Assembly (NCBI GenBank): GCA_905214525.1
Contig: CAJMMN010000006.1
Span: 1-64,000 of the forward strand
DNA length: 64,000 nt
From: an uncultured bacterium
Lineage (GTDB): Bacteria > Actinomycetota > Coriobacteriia > Coriobacteriales > Coriobacteriaceae
Reading direction: 5' to 3'
Each line of letters begins with the position of its first letter. Position 1 is the stretch's first letter. Below, piece by piece: positions 47,632 to 55,118 of this stretch. The notes under the pieces were generated by a model, which was not told where the DNA came from, searched no databases, and saw nothing but the letters and a program-made list of their open reading frames with translations. The position numbers and the translations under genes are program-made.

Positions 47632-48666
47632 TCAGCAAATTCTCGGCAGCTGCTCTCCTACGAGCATGTCGAGGATGCGGGTCGAGCCCCAGCCGGTGCG
47701 CACGCGCACGGCGGGACGGGCGCCCTCGGCAAGTGGCAGCACGCGACCGATGACGGCGGCGTTCTCGCCGTAGCGGGCGGCGCGCATGGCGGCCAGCGCG
47801 GCATCGGCCTGCTCGGCCGGCACCACGGCGACCATCTTGCCCTCGTTTGCCACCTGCAGTACATCGTAGCCGAGCATCTCGCAGGCTGCCTGCACGTCGG
47901 GGCGCACGGGCACGGCATCCTCGTCGACCTCCATGGCAACATCGCTGGCCTGGGCAAACTCGTTGAGTGTGGACGCCAAGCCACCGCGCGTGGGGTCGCG
48001 AAAGCAACGCGTGTCGGGCGCTGCGGCAAGCACATCGGCAATCAGGTGGTTGAGCGGCGCGGCGTCGCTTTCGATGGTGCTCGAAAACGCCAAGCCCTCG
48101 CGTTGGCTCATGATGGCGATGCCGTGGTCGCCCAGTGTGCCCGACACCAGAATGACGTCGCCGGGGCGGCAGTTGGCGCCGCTGAGCGCCACACCCGCGG
48201 GTACCTCGCCCACGCCGGCGGTATTGATGTAGACGCCGTCGGCCCCGCCGCGCTCAACCACCTTGGTGTCGCCCGTGATGATCGCCACGCCCGCCTCGCG
48301 CGCCGTCTCGGCCATGGTCTGCACGATCTGACGCAGCTTGTCCATGGGATAACCCTCTTCGAGGATAAAGCCGCACGACAGGTAGCGCACATTGGCGCCC
48401 GAGGTCGCGACATCGTTGACGGTTCCGCACACGGCGAGTCGGCCGATATTGCCACCGGGGAAGAACTGCGGCGAGACTACAAAGCTGTCGGTCGACATGG
48501 CGATGCGCCCGCTCGCGGGCAGCGCGGCGACGCCGGCGTCGTTGCCTTCGAGCAGCTCGGGCGACCCAAAGGCATCCAAAAAGACCTCATCGATAATGCG
48601 CTTCATCATCTGGCCGCCAGAGCCGTGGCCCAACAGGACGGTGCTATCGGTGGCAGTACGGGACAT
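47632..48666 (-). CDS. hypE: Hydrogenase maturation protein HypE
   Basis: 344 residues. HypE dehydrates the thiocarboxamide made by HypF on its C-terminal cysteine to thiocyanate, the source of the cyanide ligands on [NiFe]-hydrogenase iron. The chain ends PRIC, giving the essential terminal Cys344. LLGHGSGGQMMKRIIDEVFL is the N-terminal block, and GTVNDVATSGANVRYLSCGF and CFRDPTRGGLASTLNEFA are PurM-like ATP-binding segments. It is last in the order hypF-hypC-hypD-hypE, 48 bases after hypD. Confidence 0.97.
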   Translation of the reverse strand: MSRTATDSTVLLGHGSGGQMMKRIIDEVFLDAFGSPELLEGNDAGVAALPASGRIAMSTDSFVVSPQFFPGGNIGRLAVCGTVNDVATSGANVRYLSCGFILEEGYPMDKLRQIVQTMAETAREAGVAIITGDTKVVERGGADGVYINTAGVGEVPAGVALSGANCRPGDVILVSGTLGDHGIAIMSQREGLAFSSTIESDAAPLNHLIADVLAAAPDTRCFRDPTRGGLASTLNEFAQASDVAMEVDEDAVPVRPDVQAACEMLGYDVLQVANEGKMVAVVPAEQADAALAAMRAARYGENAAVIGRVLPLAEGARPAVRVRTGWGSTRILDMLVGEQLPRIC

Positions 48667-48714
48667 ATCGAAAACTCCAATCGTGGGTGGTGCCGGTGTG
48701 CGGGTGTGTCCGGG

Positions 48715-49827
48715 CTAGTCGCGGTAGCGGTAGTACGCCGCGCAGCTGCCCTCGGAACTCACCATGCACGGGCCGACGGGGTGCTCGGGCGTGCAGGTGC
48801 GGCCAAAGAGCGGGCAGCTGCTCGGCGCAATGGCCCCGCGCAGCACGTCGCCGCAGCGGCACCCGCGCGGCTCGACCGTCGCCTCAACGGGCACGTCAAA
48901 GCGAGCACGGCCATCAAAGCGCGAGAACTCGGGGCGGATGGAAAGGCCCGAGTTGGCAATCAGCCCCAGCCCGCGCCATGTGGTATCGCACGGCTCAAAT
49001 ACCTGCTCGACCAGCTGGCGCGCCACGGGATTGCCGTCGGCATTGACGCCGCGACGGTAGGCGTTGTCGATCGCGAGCCTGTCCTCGACAACCATCTGGA
49101 CCAGCATACAGATGCCCTGCAGGATATCGACCGGTTCAAATCCTGTGACCACGCCCGGGGTATTGAACTCGTCGACCAAAAAGCCAAAGGGGGCTAAGCC
49201 CGTGATGGTGGCGACGTGGCCCGGCAGGATAAAGCCGTCGATAGTGGTCTCGGGATCGTTGGCGATGGCGCGCAGCGCCGGCGGCGTGGTCTTGTGGGCG
49301 CAATAGACCGAGAAGTTTTGGAGTCCGCGTGCATCGGCCTCCAAAATGGCGGCGGCGATGGTGGGCGTCGTGGTCTCAAAGCCGACGCCCATAAAGATGA
49401 CCGGGCGGTCGGGGTTTTGCTCGGCAATATCGAGCGCGTCGAGCGGGGAGTAGACGATGCGAATGTCGCACCCTGCCGCCTTTTGCGCGGCGAGCGAGGT
49501 GGACGATCCGGGCACACGCATCATGTCGCCAAAGGTGGTGGTGATGGCGCCGTCTATGCTGGCGAGCGCGATTGCATGGTCGATATCGCGGTTGGCGGTA
49601 ACGCAGACGGGGCAACCCGGGCCGCTCAGCAGCTTGAGTCCCGCCGGCATAATGGAGCGAAAGCCATAGCGGCCAATGCTCACGGTATGCGTACCGCAGA
49701 CTTCCATAAGGTTGATGCTGCGGTTGCCGACAAGCTCATGAATACGATCGATGAGCTCGCGAGCCAGCTTGGGATCGCGGAATGCCGAGAAGTCGATACC
49801 GGAGCGCGCCGGCTGCTCGGCCGCCAC
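48715..49827 (-). CDS. hypD: Hydrogenase maturation protein HypD
   Basis: 370 residues. HypD carries a 4Fe-4S cluster and with HypC assembles Fe(CN)2CO for [NiFe]-hydrogenase. LMEVCGTHTVSIGRYGFRS, LLSGPGCPVCVTANRDIDHA, FMGVGFETTTPTIAAAIL and GFILPGHVATITGLAPFGFL are the conserved HypD blocks, and C-terminal cysteines in EPRGCRCGDVLRG, FGRTCTPEHPVGPCMVSSEG complete the cluster set. The start codon is GTG; it overlaps the hypC stop by one base, so the two are translationally coupled. Confidence 0.97.
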   Translation of the reverse strand: MAAEQPARSGIDFSAFRDPKLARELIDRIHELVGNRSINLMEVCGTHTVSIGRYGFRSIMPAGLKLLSGPGCPVCVTANRDIDHAIALASIDGAITTTFGDMMRVPGSSTSLAAQKAAGCDIRIVYSPLDALDIAEQNPDRPVIFMGVGFETTTPTIAAAILEADARGLQNFSVYCAHKTTPPALRAIANDPETTIDGFILPGHVATITGLAPFGFLVDEFNTPGVVTGFEPVDILQGICMLVQMVVEDRLAIDNAYRRGVNADGNPVARQLVEQVFEPCDTTWRGLGLIANSGLSIRPEFSRFDGRARFDVPVEATVEPRGCRCGDVLRGAIAPSSCPLFGRTCTPEHPVGPCMVSSEGSCAAYYRYRD

Positions 49828-50087
49828 TAGTATGCCTCGGCCGGGTTGGTGGCAAGCTGGTCTTCTTCGACCAGCTCGGACATGGCATTAACAAGCTCGA
49901 GCGTTTCCTGTGCTTCCTGCTCGTCGACGATCTGGATGCCAAATCCAGCGTGCACCAGAATATAGTCGCCTACCTGTGCCGTCGGCACGAGTCTCAGCGA
50001 AACAGGGCGCTCGATGCCCATCATGTCGACGGTGGCCTTGAGGTCATCGTTGCGTTTGACTACTTTACCGGGAACGGCAAGGCACAT
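49827..50087 (-). CDS. hypC: Hydrogenase assembly chaperone HypC
   Basis: 86 residues, the usual size. It begins MCLAVPGKVV with the essential Cys2 that binds the iron centre and HypD. VGDYILVHAGFGIQIVDEQE is the family C-terminal block. AAAGGGGAAC precedes the ATG. It is coupled to hypD by a one-base overlap and lies 130 bases after hypF. Confidence 0.97.
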   Translation of the reverse strand: MCLAVPGKVVKRNDDLKATVDMMGIERPVSLRLVPTAQVGDYILVHAGFGIQIVDEQEAQETLELVNAMSELVEEDQLATNPAEAY

Positions 50088-50217
50088 AATGTTCCCCTTT
50101 TAGACGCTTTGCGCTGGATAGGCGCTCAATAATCCATCAGTTGATGGTAGCGCTCGCGGGGTTCGCGGGCAAACGCGTTACGCCTGTGAGACGGCGGCGC
50201 GCACGCTGGCAAAACGC

Positions 50218-52902
50218 CTATCGCGATGCTGTCTGCGCGAGGCGAGTGCGAGCGATGGCGGCCTGACCGTAGGCGATGCAGCCGTCGTTGACGGGCACGG
50301 CGTGGGGGACCAAGACGGCAAGACCGGCGTCTTTGAGTTCGTGGGTAAAGAGCTGAAGCAAAAGCCGGTTCATGAACACGCCACCCGAGAGCGCGACGGT
50401 ATCGATGCCTTCGCGCGCACAGATTTCGCGTGCGATTCGTGCCGAAGAGCGCGCGATGGTGATATGGAAGTCGAGCGCGAGCCGGTCGGCGGATTCTCCG
50501 GTCTCGATTCTGCTCAAAAGTGCCTCAAAAAGTGGCTTGGGGTCCAGAACGAAAGGGCTGTCCGAGGCAGCCTGGACAGTTAGTTCAGATACGTATTTTT
50601 TAGAGCGGCTCTGGGTGGCAAAAGTCGTCTGTGGGGACTCCAAATGGGTCGATTTGGGGCCTGTGCCGGGCACGCTTGCTGTAAATAGGGTGTCCGGAGA
50701 GCCTATTTTGGCCAAATCTGAGGCAAAAATGCCAGATAGGGGGTTAGTAGTTAATACGTATCTGAACAAACTGTCCAGTGACGTTGAGACGGATGCCGAT
50801 ACGCCCGCCTGATTGCCAGCGAAACGGCTGATTTCGCCGTCAAGCGCGCGCCAGGCGGCGGATTCGAGTTCTAAGGCGGGTTCGCCCTCGTAGGTTGCCT
50901 TGTCGCAGATGCCCAGAATTGCTGCCGCGGCATCAAAGAGACGCCCCATGCTGCTGGTACGCGGGGCGTTGATACCGCGCTCGATCATGGTGGCTGTCAC
51001 GCTGTGCGTTTGCTCGTCGAGGTTGTCCAAAAGCCGAGCGGTGCCTGGGTGCTCGAGTAGGCCAAGTTCGCTGAGCAAGGCGAAGGCGTTGCGGCGGGCG
51101 TCACGCACGGAGGCCGCTCCGCCGGGGAGCGCCCAGGTGCGCAAATGCGCGGCGCGCTCAAAGCTGCCAAGGCTGGCGACAAGAAACTCGCCGCCCCAAA
51201 TGGTCCCATCGGTGCCGGCGCCGGTGCCGTCAAAGGCGATGCCAAGGACACGCGCGTCGGTTGTAAGCTGGCCCGCGGCGATGGCCTCGGCCATCACGCT
51301 CGCGATGTGCGCATGATGATGTTGAACTTCAACAAGCGGCATACCCTGTTTCTGCGCCTGTTCGCGCGCCCACTGGCTCGACAGATAGCTGGGATGCATG
51401 TCGCATGCTAAGGCGGCGGGCGCCAAGTCAAAGAGGTTTTCCAAGCGCGTGCGCGCTGCGTTCCAGGCATCGAAGGTCCCGCCGTTTTCAACATCGCCGA
51501 TATGCTGCGAGACAAAACAGGTTGCCTCGCCGTTCGTCCCTTCACGCGTGAGCGCAATCGTGGCCTTTTGTTGTGGCCCGCAAGCGAGCACGCAGGACGG
51601 AGCGCCGTCGAGCGCCGGCAACGGCAGCGGCTGGGGTGCATATCCGCGAGCGCGGCGAACGGGCATAACGATGCCGTCGACCACGCGTACCACGGAGTCG
51701 TCGTAGCGCGAGAGGATCGCGCGGTCGTTACCGAGCAACGCGTCGGCAATGCCGGCGGCAACGAGGTGTTCCCAGGCAAGATCGTCGTCGGTTTCTATGG
51801 GTTCTTCGCTCAGGTTTCCGCTGGTCATGACGAGCGCGTGCATACCGCAGGCTTCTGCCGCGGCAAGCAACAGATGTTGAAGCGGCGTATAGGGGAGCAT
51901 GATGCCGAGCTCGGGCAAGTCATGCACGACAGATGGCGCGAGGGCGAGGAAGTCGGGGGAACCGCCGTTGCCCTCGCCAACAGTGCGCCGGCGCAGCAGC
52001 ACGATGGGGCGGATACTGCCGGCGAGCAGATCGCGTTCAGCATCGTCGATATGACACAGGCGCTCGGTATCAGCAAGGCTGCGCACCATAACGGCAAGTG
52101 GTTTGTTGCTGCGGCGTTTGCGACGGCGCAGCTCGGCCACCGCCTGCTCGTTGGCAGCGTCACAGGATAGATGGAATCCGCCCAGGCCCTTGATGGCGAC
52201 GATGCCACCGTTGGCCAGCAGCTCAACGCAGCGCTCGATGATAGCGTCGCTGGCCTCGCGTGTGGTACCGACGGCCGGTGTCGCGGACGAATTCCCGTAC
52301 GCATCGCCGTTCACAGCCTCGCGCCACGTAATATGCGGCCCGCAATCAAAGCAGGCATCGGGTTGCGCGTGAAAGCGACGGTCGAGTGGATTGGCATACT
52401 CTGCGGCACACTCGGGGCACATGGGAAAACGATCCATCGACGTGGCCGCTCGGTCATAAGGCAGCGAGCGGATGATGGTAAAGCGCGGCCCGCAGTTGGT
52501 GCAGTTGATAAAAGGGTAGTGATAGCGCCGATCGGCGGGGTCGAACAGCTCGCGCAGGCAATCGTCACAGGTGGCGATATCGGGCGAGACAAGTGTGGTG
52601 TGCGCGGTTTGATCCTGCGACGCCACAATGCGAAAGTCCTGCTCATCGGCAGCGCTCCAGCCGCCAGGCTCCAAATCCGCAACATCGACTCGCTCAACGC
52701 GAGCCGCCGCAGGCGCATGCTCAGAAAGCGCGGCAACAAAAGCATCGAGCGCATCGGCCGGAGCATGCGCTTCGATATGCACGCCGTCGCCCGCATTGAG
52801 CACCCAGCCGTAAATGTCATGCGCCATAGCCTCGCGATACACAAATGGCCGCATGCCAACGCCCTGCACAATGCCCGTCACATGAATATGCACATGCCGC
52901 AT
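50218..52902 (-). CDS. hypF: Carbamoyltransferase HypF with in-frame insertion
   Basis: 894 residues, against about 750-780 usual. HypF transfers carbamoyl from carbamoyl phosphate to HypE. The acylphosphatase domain (1-95) has HVTGIVQGVGMRPFVYREA. Two zinc fingers follow, with CDDC...CTNC and CPEC...CFDC (about 110-190). A YrdC-like domain (about 205-385) includes IVAIKGLGGFHLSCDA. The Kae1-like domain carries HHHAHIASVMAE and VALSGGVFMNRLLL. Residues 709-777 are encoded by a 207-base palindromic element and have no counterpart in the family as I know it; without them the length is about 825. GAGGAG precedes the ATG at 52902. The insertion sits between the Kae1 core and its last conserved segment. 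Confidence 0.95.
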   Translation of the reverse strand: MRHVHIHVTGIVQGVGMRPFVYREAMAHDIYGWVLNAGDGVHIEAHAPADALDAFVAALSEHAPAAARVERVDVADLEPGGWSAADEQDFRIVASQDQTAHTTLVSPDIATCDDCLRELFDPADRRYHYPFINCTNCGPRFTIIRSLPYDRAATSMDRFPMCPECAAEYANPLDRRFHAQPDACFDCGPHITWREAVNGDAYGNSSATPAVGTTREASDAIIERCVELLANGGIVAIKGLGGFHLSCDAANEQAVAELRRRKRRSNKPLAVMVRSLADTERLCHIDDAERDLLAGSIRPIVLLRRRTVGEGNGGSPDFLALAPSVVHDLPELGIMLPYTPLQHLLLAAAEACGMHALVMTSGNLSEEPIETDDDLAWEHLVAAGIADALLGNDRAILSRYDDSVVRVVDGIVMPVRRARGYAPQPLPLPALDGAPSCVLACGPQQKATIALTREGTNGEATCFVSQHIGDVENGGTFDAWNAARTRLENLFDLAPAALACDMHPSYLSSQWAREQAQKQGMPLVEVQHHHAHIASVMAEAIAAGQLTTDARVLGIAFDGTGAGTDGTIWGGEFLVASLGSFERAAHLRTWALPGGAASVRDARRNAFALLSELGLLEHPGTARLLDNLDEQTHSVTATMIERGINAPRTSSMGRLFDAAAAILGICDKATYEGEPALELESAAWRALDGEISRFAGNQAGVSASVSTSLDSLFRYVLTTNPLSGIFASDLAKIGSPDTLFTASVPGTGPKSTHLESPQTTFATQSRSKKYVSELTVQAASDSPFVLDPKPLFEALLSRIETGESADRLALDFHITIARSSARIAREICAREGIDTVALSGGVFMNRLLLQLFTHELKDAGLAVLVPHAVPVNDGCIAYGQAAIARTRLAQTASR
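50572..50778. mobile_element. 207-base palindromic element inserted in frame in hypF
   Basis: Terminal inverted repeats of 26 bases (50572-50597 and 50753-50778) match at 25 positions, beginning CTGGACAGTT and ending ACGTATT. The length is exactly 69 codons, so the hypF frame stays open. Base composition is clearly more AT-rich than the surrounding hypF. No transposase is encoded. It resembles, in principle, coding palindromic elements such as those known from Rickettsia. Confidence 0.8.
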
Positions 52903-52925
52903 GCGACACTCCTCATCAAAACCGA

Positions 52926-52998
52926 CCAAAATAGACAGGTTTATTTTGGTAGGTAAAACGCTAAACCTGCCAAAACAAACCTGTCCCTTTTTGGCAGG
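52926..52998. repeat. Two opposed GGGACAGG-loop hairpins upstream of hypF
   Basis: The first has arms CCAAAAT (52926-52932) and ATTTTGG (52943-52949) around AGACAGGTTT. The second has CCTGCCAAAA (52966-52975) and TTTTGGCAGG (52989-52998) around the reverse complement of GGGACAGGTTTG. Together, 52934-52954 and 52965-52985 can also pair as one 21-base stem with two G.T pairs. They lie between nikR and hypF, where they may affect coupling of the two. Confidence 0.7.
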
Positions 52999-53017
52999 TG
53001 CGCTGCGGGAAATCCCG

Positions 53018-53530
53018 CTACAGCCCCAGGCTCTGCCTGGTGGCGGCACACGTGAGCTCGCCGTGCTTAACGCCGCGCAGGCCCAGCAGGCGATCGGCTA
53101 GTTCGTAGACGCGCTCGCCGCGACCCTTGAGTGCCAGGATCTCCAGACAGTTGTGGTGATCCAGATGCACGTGCATGGTCGATACGATCTCGTCGGTGTA
53201 GTCGTGCTGCACTTCGTCCAGACGGCGCGTCAGGTCGCCGGTATGGTGGTCGTAGATCATGGTGAGCGACCCGATAACATGCTCGTCGGGCGTGCGCATC
53301 TGCTCCTTGGCGATCGAGGCGCGAATCAGGTCGCGCACGGCCTCGGAGCGGTTGGCCACGTCGCCGCGGCGCGCGATCTGTTCGTCAAAACGGCGCAGCA
53401 GGTCATCCGGTGCGGTAACCGAAAAACGGACCAGCTCGGAGCCGGAGCCACTACAGTGGCAGCCCGCGTCACCGTCCGCCCCGTGCGGATGCTCGTGCTC
53501 GTACCCGCAGCCGTGCTCGTGTTCGGCCAC
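53018..53530 (-). CDS. nikR: NikR-type nickel-responsive regulator with His/Cys-rich N-terminal extension
   Basis: 170 residues; typical NikR has about 135. Residues 33-75 are the ribbon-helix-helix (LVRFSVTAPDDLLRRFDEQI...NRSEAVRDLIR). The ACT-like nickel domain has His109, His120, His122 and Cys128, matching the square-planar ligand set (STMHVHLDHHNCLE). The extra N-terminus (residues 1-32) holds six His and three Cys, such as EHEHGCGYEHEHPHG and GCHC. The start is GTG, one base after the stop of the small upstream gene. It should repress nickel uptake genes or the hyp cluster when nickel is plentiful. No nik transporter lies nearby. Confidence 0.93.
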   Translation of the reverse strand: MAEHEHGCGYEHEHPHGADGDAGCHCSGSGSELVRFSVTAPDDLLRRFDEQIARRGDVANRSEAVRDLIRASIAKEQMRTPDEHVIGSLTMIYDHHTGDLTRRLDEVQHDYTDEIVSTMHVHLDHHNCLEILALKGRGERVYELADRLLGLRGVKHGELTCAATRQSLGL

Positions 53531-53531
53531 C

Positions 53532-53780
53532 TTACACCAGCTTCACGGAGCCGACGGAGTTGTGGTCGGCCTCGATGGCTTCCTCGTAGCCCTCGAGCGC
53601 GTCATGCGCCTCGTGCAACGCGGCCATGGCGGCCTCGAGCTTGGCGCCGATGCGCTCCATGTCAAAATTCTCGGTCGCATGCAGCAACTGATGGCTCCAT
53701 TCGTGAGCGAGCTCGATGGTGTCGTCGACCTGTTTGACGCTCATGGCAAGCTGGCTCATGTTCATTCCAACATCATGCAT
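53532..53780 (-). CDS. Small helical protein upstream of nikR, unknown function
   Basis: 82 residues, predicted mostly alpha-helical (HEWSHQLLHATENFDMERIG then AKLEAAMAALHEAHDALEGY), with six His, no Cys, no signal peptide and no membrane segment. AAAGGAG lies 7 bases before the ATG. NikR starts one base after its stop, so the two are coupled. Histidines spaced along helices would suit metal binding, but I do not recognise a family. It is probably the first gene of the nikR-hyp transcript. Confidence 0.7.
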   Translation of the reverse strand: MHDVGMNMSQLAMSVKQVDDTIELAHEWSHQLLHATENFDMERIGAKLEAAMAALHEAHDALEGYEEAIEADHNSVGSVKLV

Positions 53781-53854
53781 GGGAAATCTCCTTTTGTATG
53801 GGGTAGTTCAGTGGTTCAGATTTTACTACGCCCGCTTTGCGCGCAGCTGCATAA

Positions 53855-53890
53855 GAAAACGGGTGCGAGTCTGTGCGACCCGCACCCGTT
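53855..53890 (-). terminator. Rho-independent terminator downstream of thioredoxin gene
   Basis: On the minus strand, AACGGGTGCG and CGCACCCGTT pair around 13 bases and are followed by TTCTTAT. It lies about 120 bases past the trxA stop codon and 75 before the small nikR-linked gene. Confidence 0.75.
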
Positions 53891-54011
53891 CACTGGGGGC
53901 TGTTTGTGACTACCATACTATCCGTGGTTGCACTCGGTGCATTCAGAAGTCCGGCGAGCGGCGTAAAAGCGCTCATGGACGGCAGGCAGACGGCAACATG
54001 TAACAAGCGTA

Positions 54012-54332
54012 TTACAGATGTTTCTCCAGCAGCGCCTGCAGCCTCGCCTTGGGCAGAGCGCCAACCGAGCGGTCAATCTCTTCGCCGTTCTTAAACACAA
54101 TCAGCGTGGGGATGCTCATGACGCCATACTTCATGGCCAGGTCCTGGTTGTCGTCGACGTTGCATTTGGCAACGGCAAGCTTGCCCGCCAGCTCATCGGC
54201 AACCTCGTCAACGATGGGCGAGAGGGATCGACAGGGCCCGCACCACGGTGCCCAAAAATCGACCAGCACGGGCAGGCTGTCGTTAACGACGGAATCGAAA
54301 TTCTCGGGGGTAATCTGCTTAATGTCAGCCAT
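54012..54332 (-). CDS. trxA: Thioredoxin
   Basis: 106 residues, the standard size. The redox motif WCGPC has Cys31 and Cys34 within LVDFWAPWCGPCRSLSP. The cis-proline loop MSIPTLIVFKNG and the start MADIKQITPENFDSVV are typical. It reduces disulphides in the cytoplasm with electrons from thioredoxin reductase, which is not encoded here. The ATG at 54332 is chosen because GAGGT precedes it. Confidence 0.96.
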   Translation of the reverse strand: MADIKQITPENFDSVVNDSLPVLVDFWAPWCGPCRSLSPIVDEVADELAGKLAVAKCNVDDNQDLAMKYGVMSIPTLIVFKNGEEIDRSVGALPKARLQALLEKHL

Positions 54333-54434
54333 GGTGACCTCCATAATGCGACGCGGCTTGGCCGCGTAAAACTCAGTACGACCGTGCTTATACCCAGCCG
54401 CCCGCAAAGCAACCACTCGCGGGCAGCTCTTTTA

Positions 54435-54440
54435 TATAAT
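54435..54440 (+). promoter_or_regulatory. -10 box of the gene at 54469
   Basis: TATAAT in TTTATATAATGG lies 29 bases before the start codon, so the leader would be very short. No convincing -35 is seen at 17 bases. Confidence 0.45.
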
Positions 54441-54468
54441 GGTGGGCACGCAAACGATTGGAGAGCGC

Positions 54469-55044
54469 ATGTCCACGTCACAAAGCCAGAAAAAAGAAGC
54501 CATCGCCCAGGCGGCCGAGCAGGAGCTCACATCGCTTGCGGTCCGTGGCGTGCGTATCGCGGGCAACGCGTGCTCGCCGATCGTGCTGGTCAAAGGCGAT
54601 TTGGACGAGGCCGAGCGTTCGGGTGGCGAGCTTGCCGCCGGCCCGGATGGCGCGGCGTTGCGCAAGGCGCTTGGGGCCATCGGCTACGCGCCCGAGGATT
54701 TTTGCGTGCTGGCAAGCGTCGCCGGCGCAGGCGACGGAGCGGTCGCGGTGGGCGAGACTCTGCCGTGCGAGCTGTTCCGTGAGGCGCTTGAGGCTTTGGA
54801 CCCCGAGGCGGTGCTACTGCTCGACAACAACGCGGCTGACGCCATGCGCGAGACCTACGCCGATATGCTCGTGGCGATCGATGACTTCGACACCGCCATG
54901 CTCAAGCCCGGCTTGGTCGCCCATGTGCAGGGTCGCCGCGTGCTCGCGCTCGACGGTTTTGAGGCGGCACTCACCGACAAGGCCGCTAAGCAGCGCATGT
55001 GGGCCTACATCAAGCAGCTGACTCCGGCGGCCGCTCCGCTGTAG
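54469..55044 (+). CDS. Hypothetical protein, possible uracil-DNA-glycosylase-like fold
   Basis: 191 residues, cytoplasmic, no signal or membrane segment. An N-terminal helix (KKEAIAQAAEQELTSLAVRG) is followed by an alternating alpha/beta region: SPIVLVKGDLDEAERSGGEL, FCVLASVAGAGD, LFREALEALDPEAVLLLDNN and LVAHVQGRRVLALDGFEAAL, ending KQRMWAYIKQLTP. The order of a central strand, a LREALEALDP-type helix and a late G-R-x-V-L-x-L-x-G-F segment reminds me of the UDG superfamily, but the catalytic GEAPG motif is absent. I do not assign a function. TTGGAGAG precedes the ATG. Confidence 0.6.
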   Translation: MSTSQSQKKEAIAQAAEQELTSLAVRGVRIAGNACSPIVLVKGDLDEAERSGGELAAGPDGAALRKALGAIGYAPEDFCVLASVAGAGDGAVAVGETLPCELFREALEALDPEAVLLLDNNAADAMRETYADMLVAIDDFDTAMLKPGLVAHVQGRRVLALDGFEAALTDKAAKQRMWAYIKQLTPAAAPL

Positions 55045-55118
55045 CGAGCCCGCGTCGACAAACGACCCCGAGCGGGCGAGCCGTACCCGCGGAACGCAAA
55101 TCCGTCGCGCCCGCGCCC

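Noticed and set aside
47062..49197. Open frame of 711 codons on the plus strand opposite HAD, hypE and hypD
   Set aside because: It is antisense to well-supported genes, has low-complexity His/Gly/Arg-rich translation and no ribosome binding site; long antisense frames are common in high-GC DNA. The same applies to long antisense frames at 228-1157, 6034-7560, 16121-17707, 23016-24536, 30389-31867 and 43441-44988.
50218..52902. hypF as a pseudogene because of the insertion
   Set aside because: The frame is open throughout and all motifs are present; loss of function cannot be concluded from sequence.
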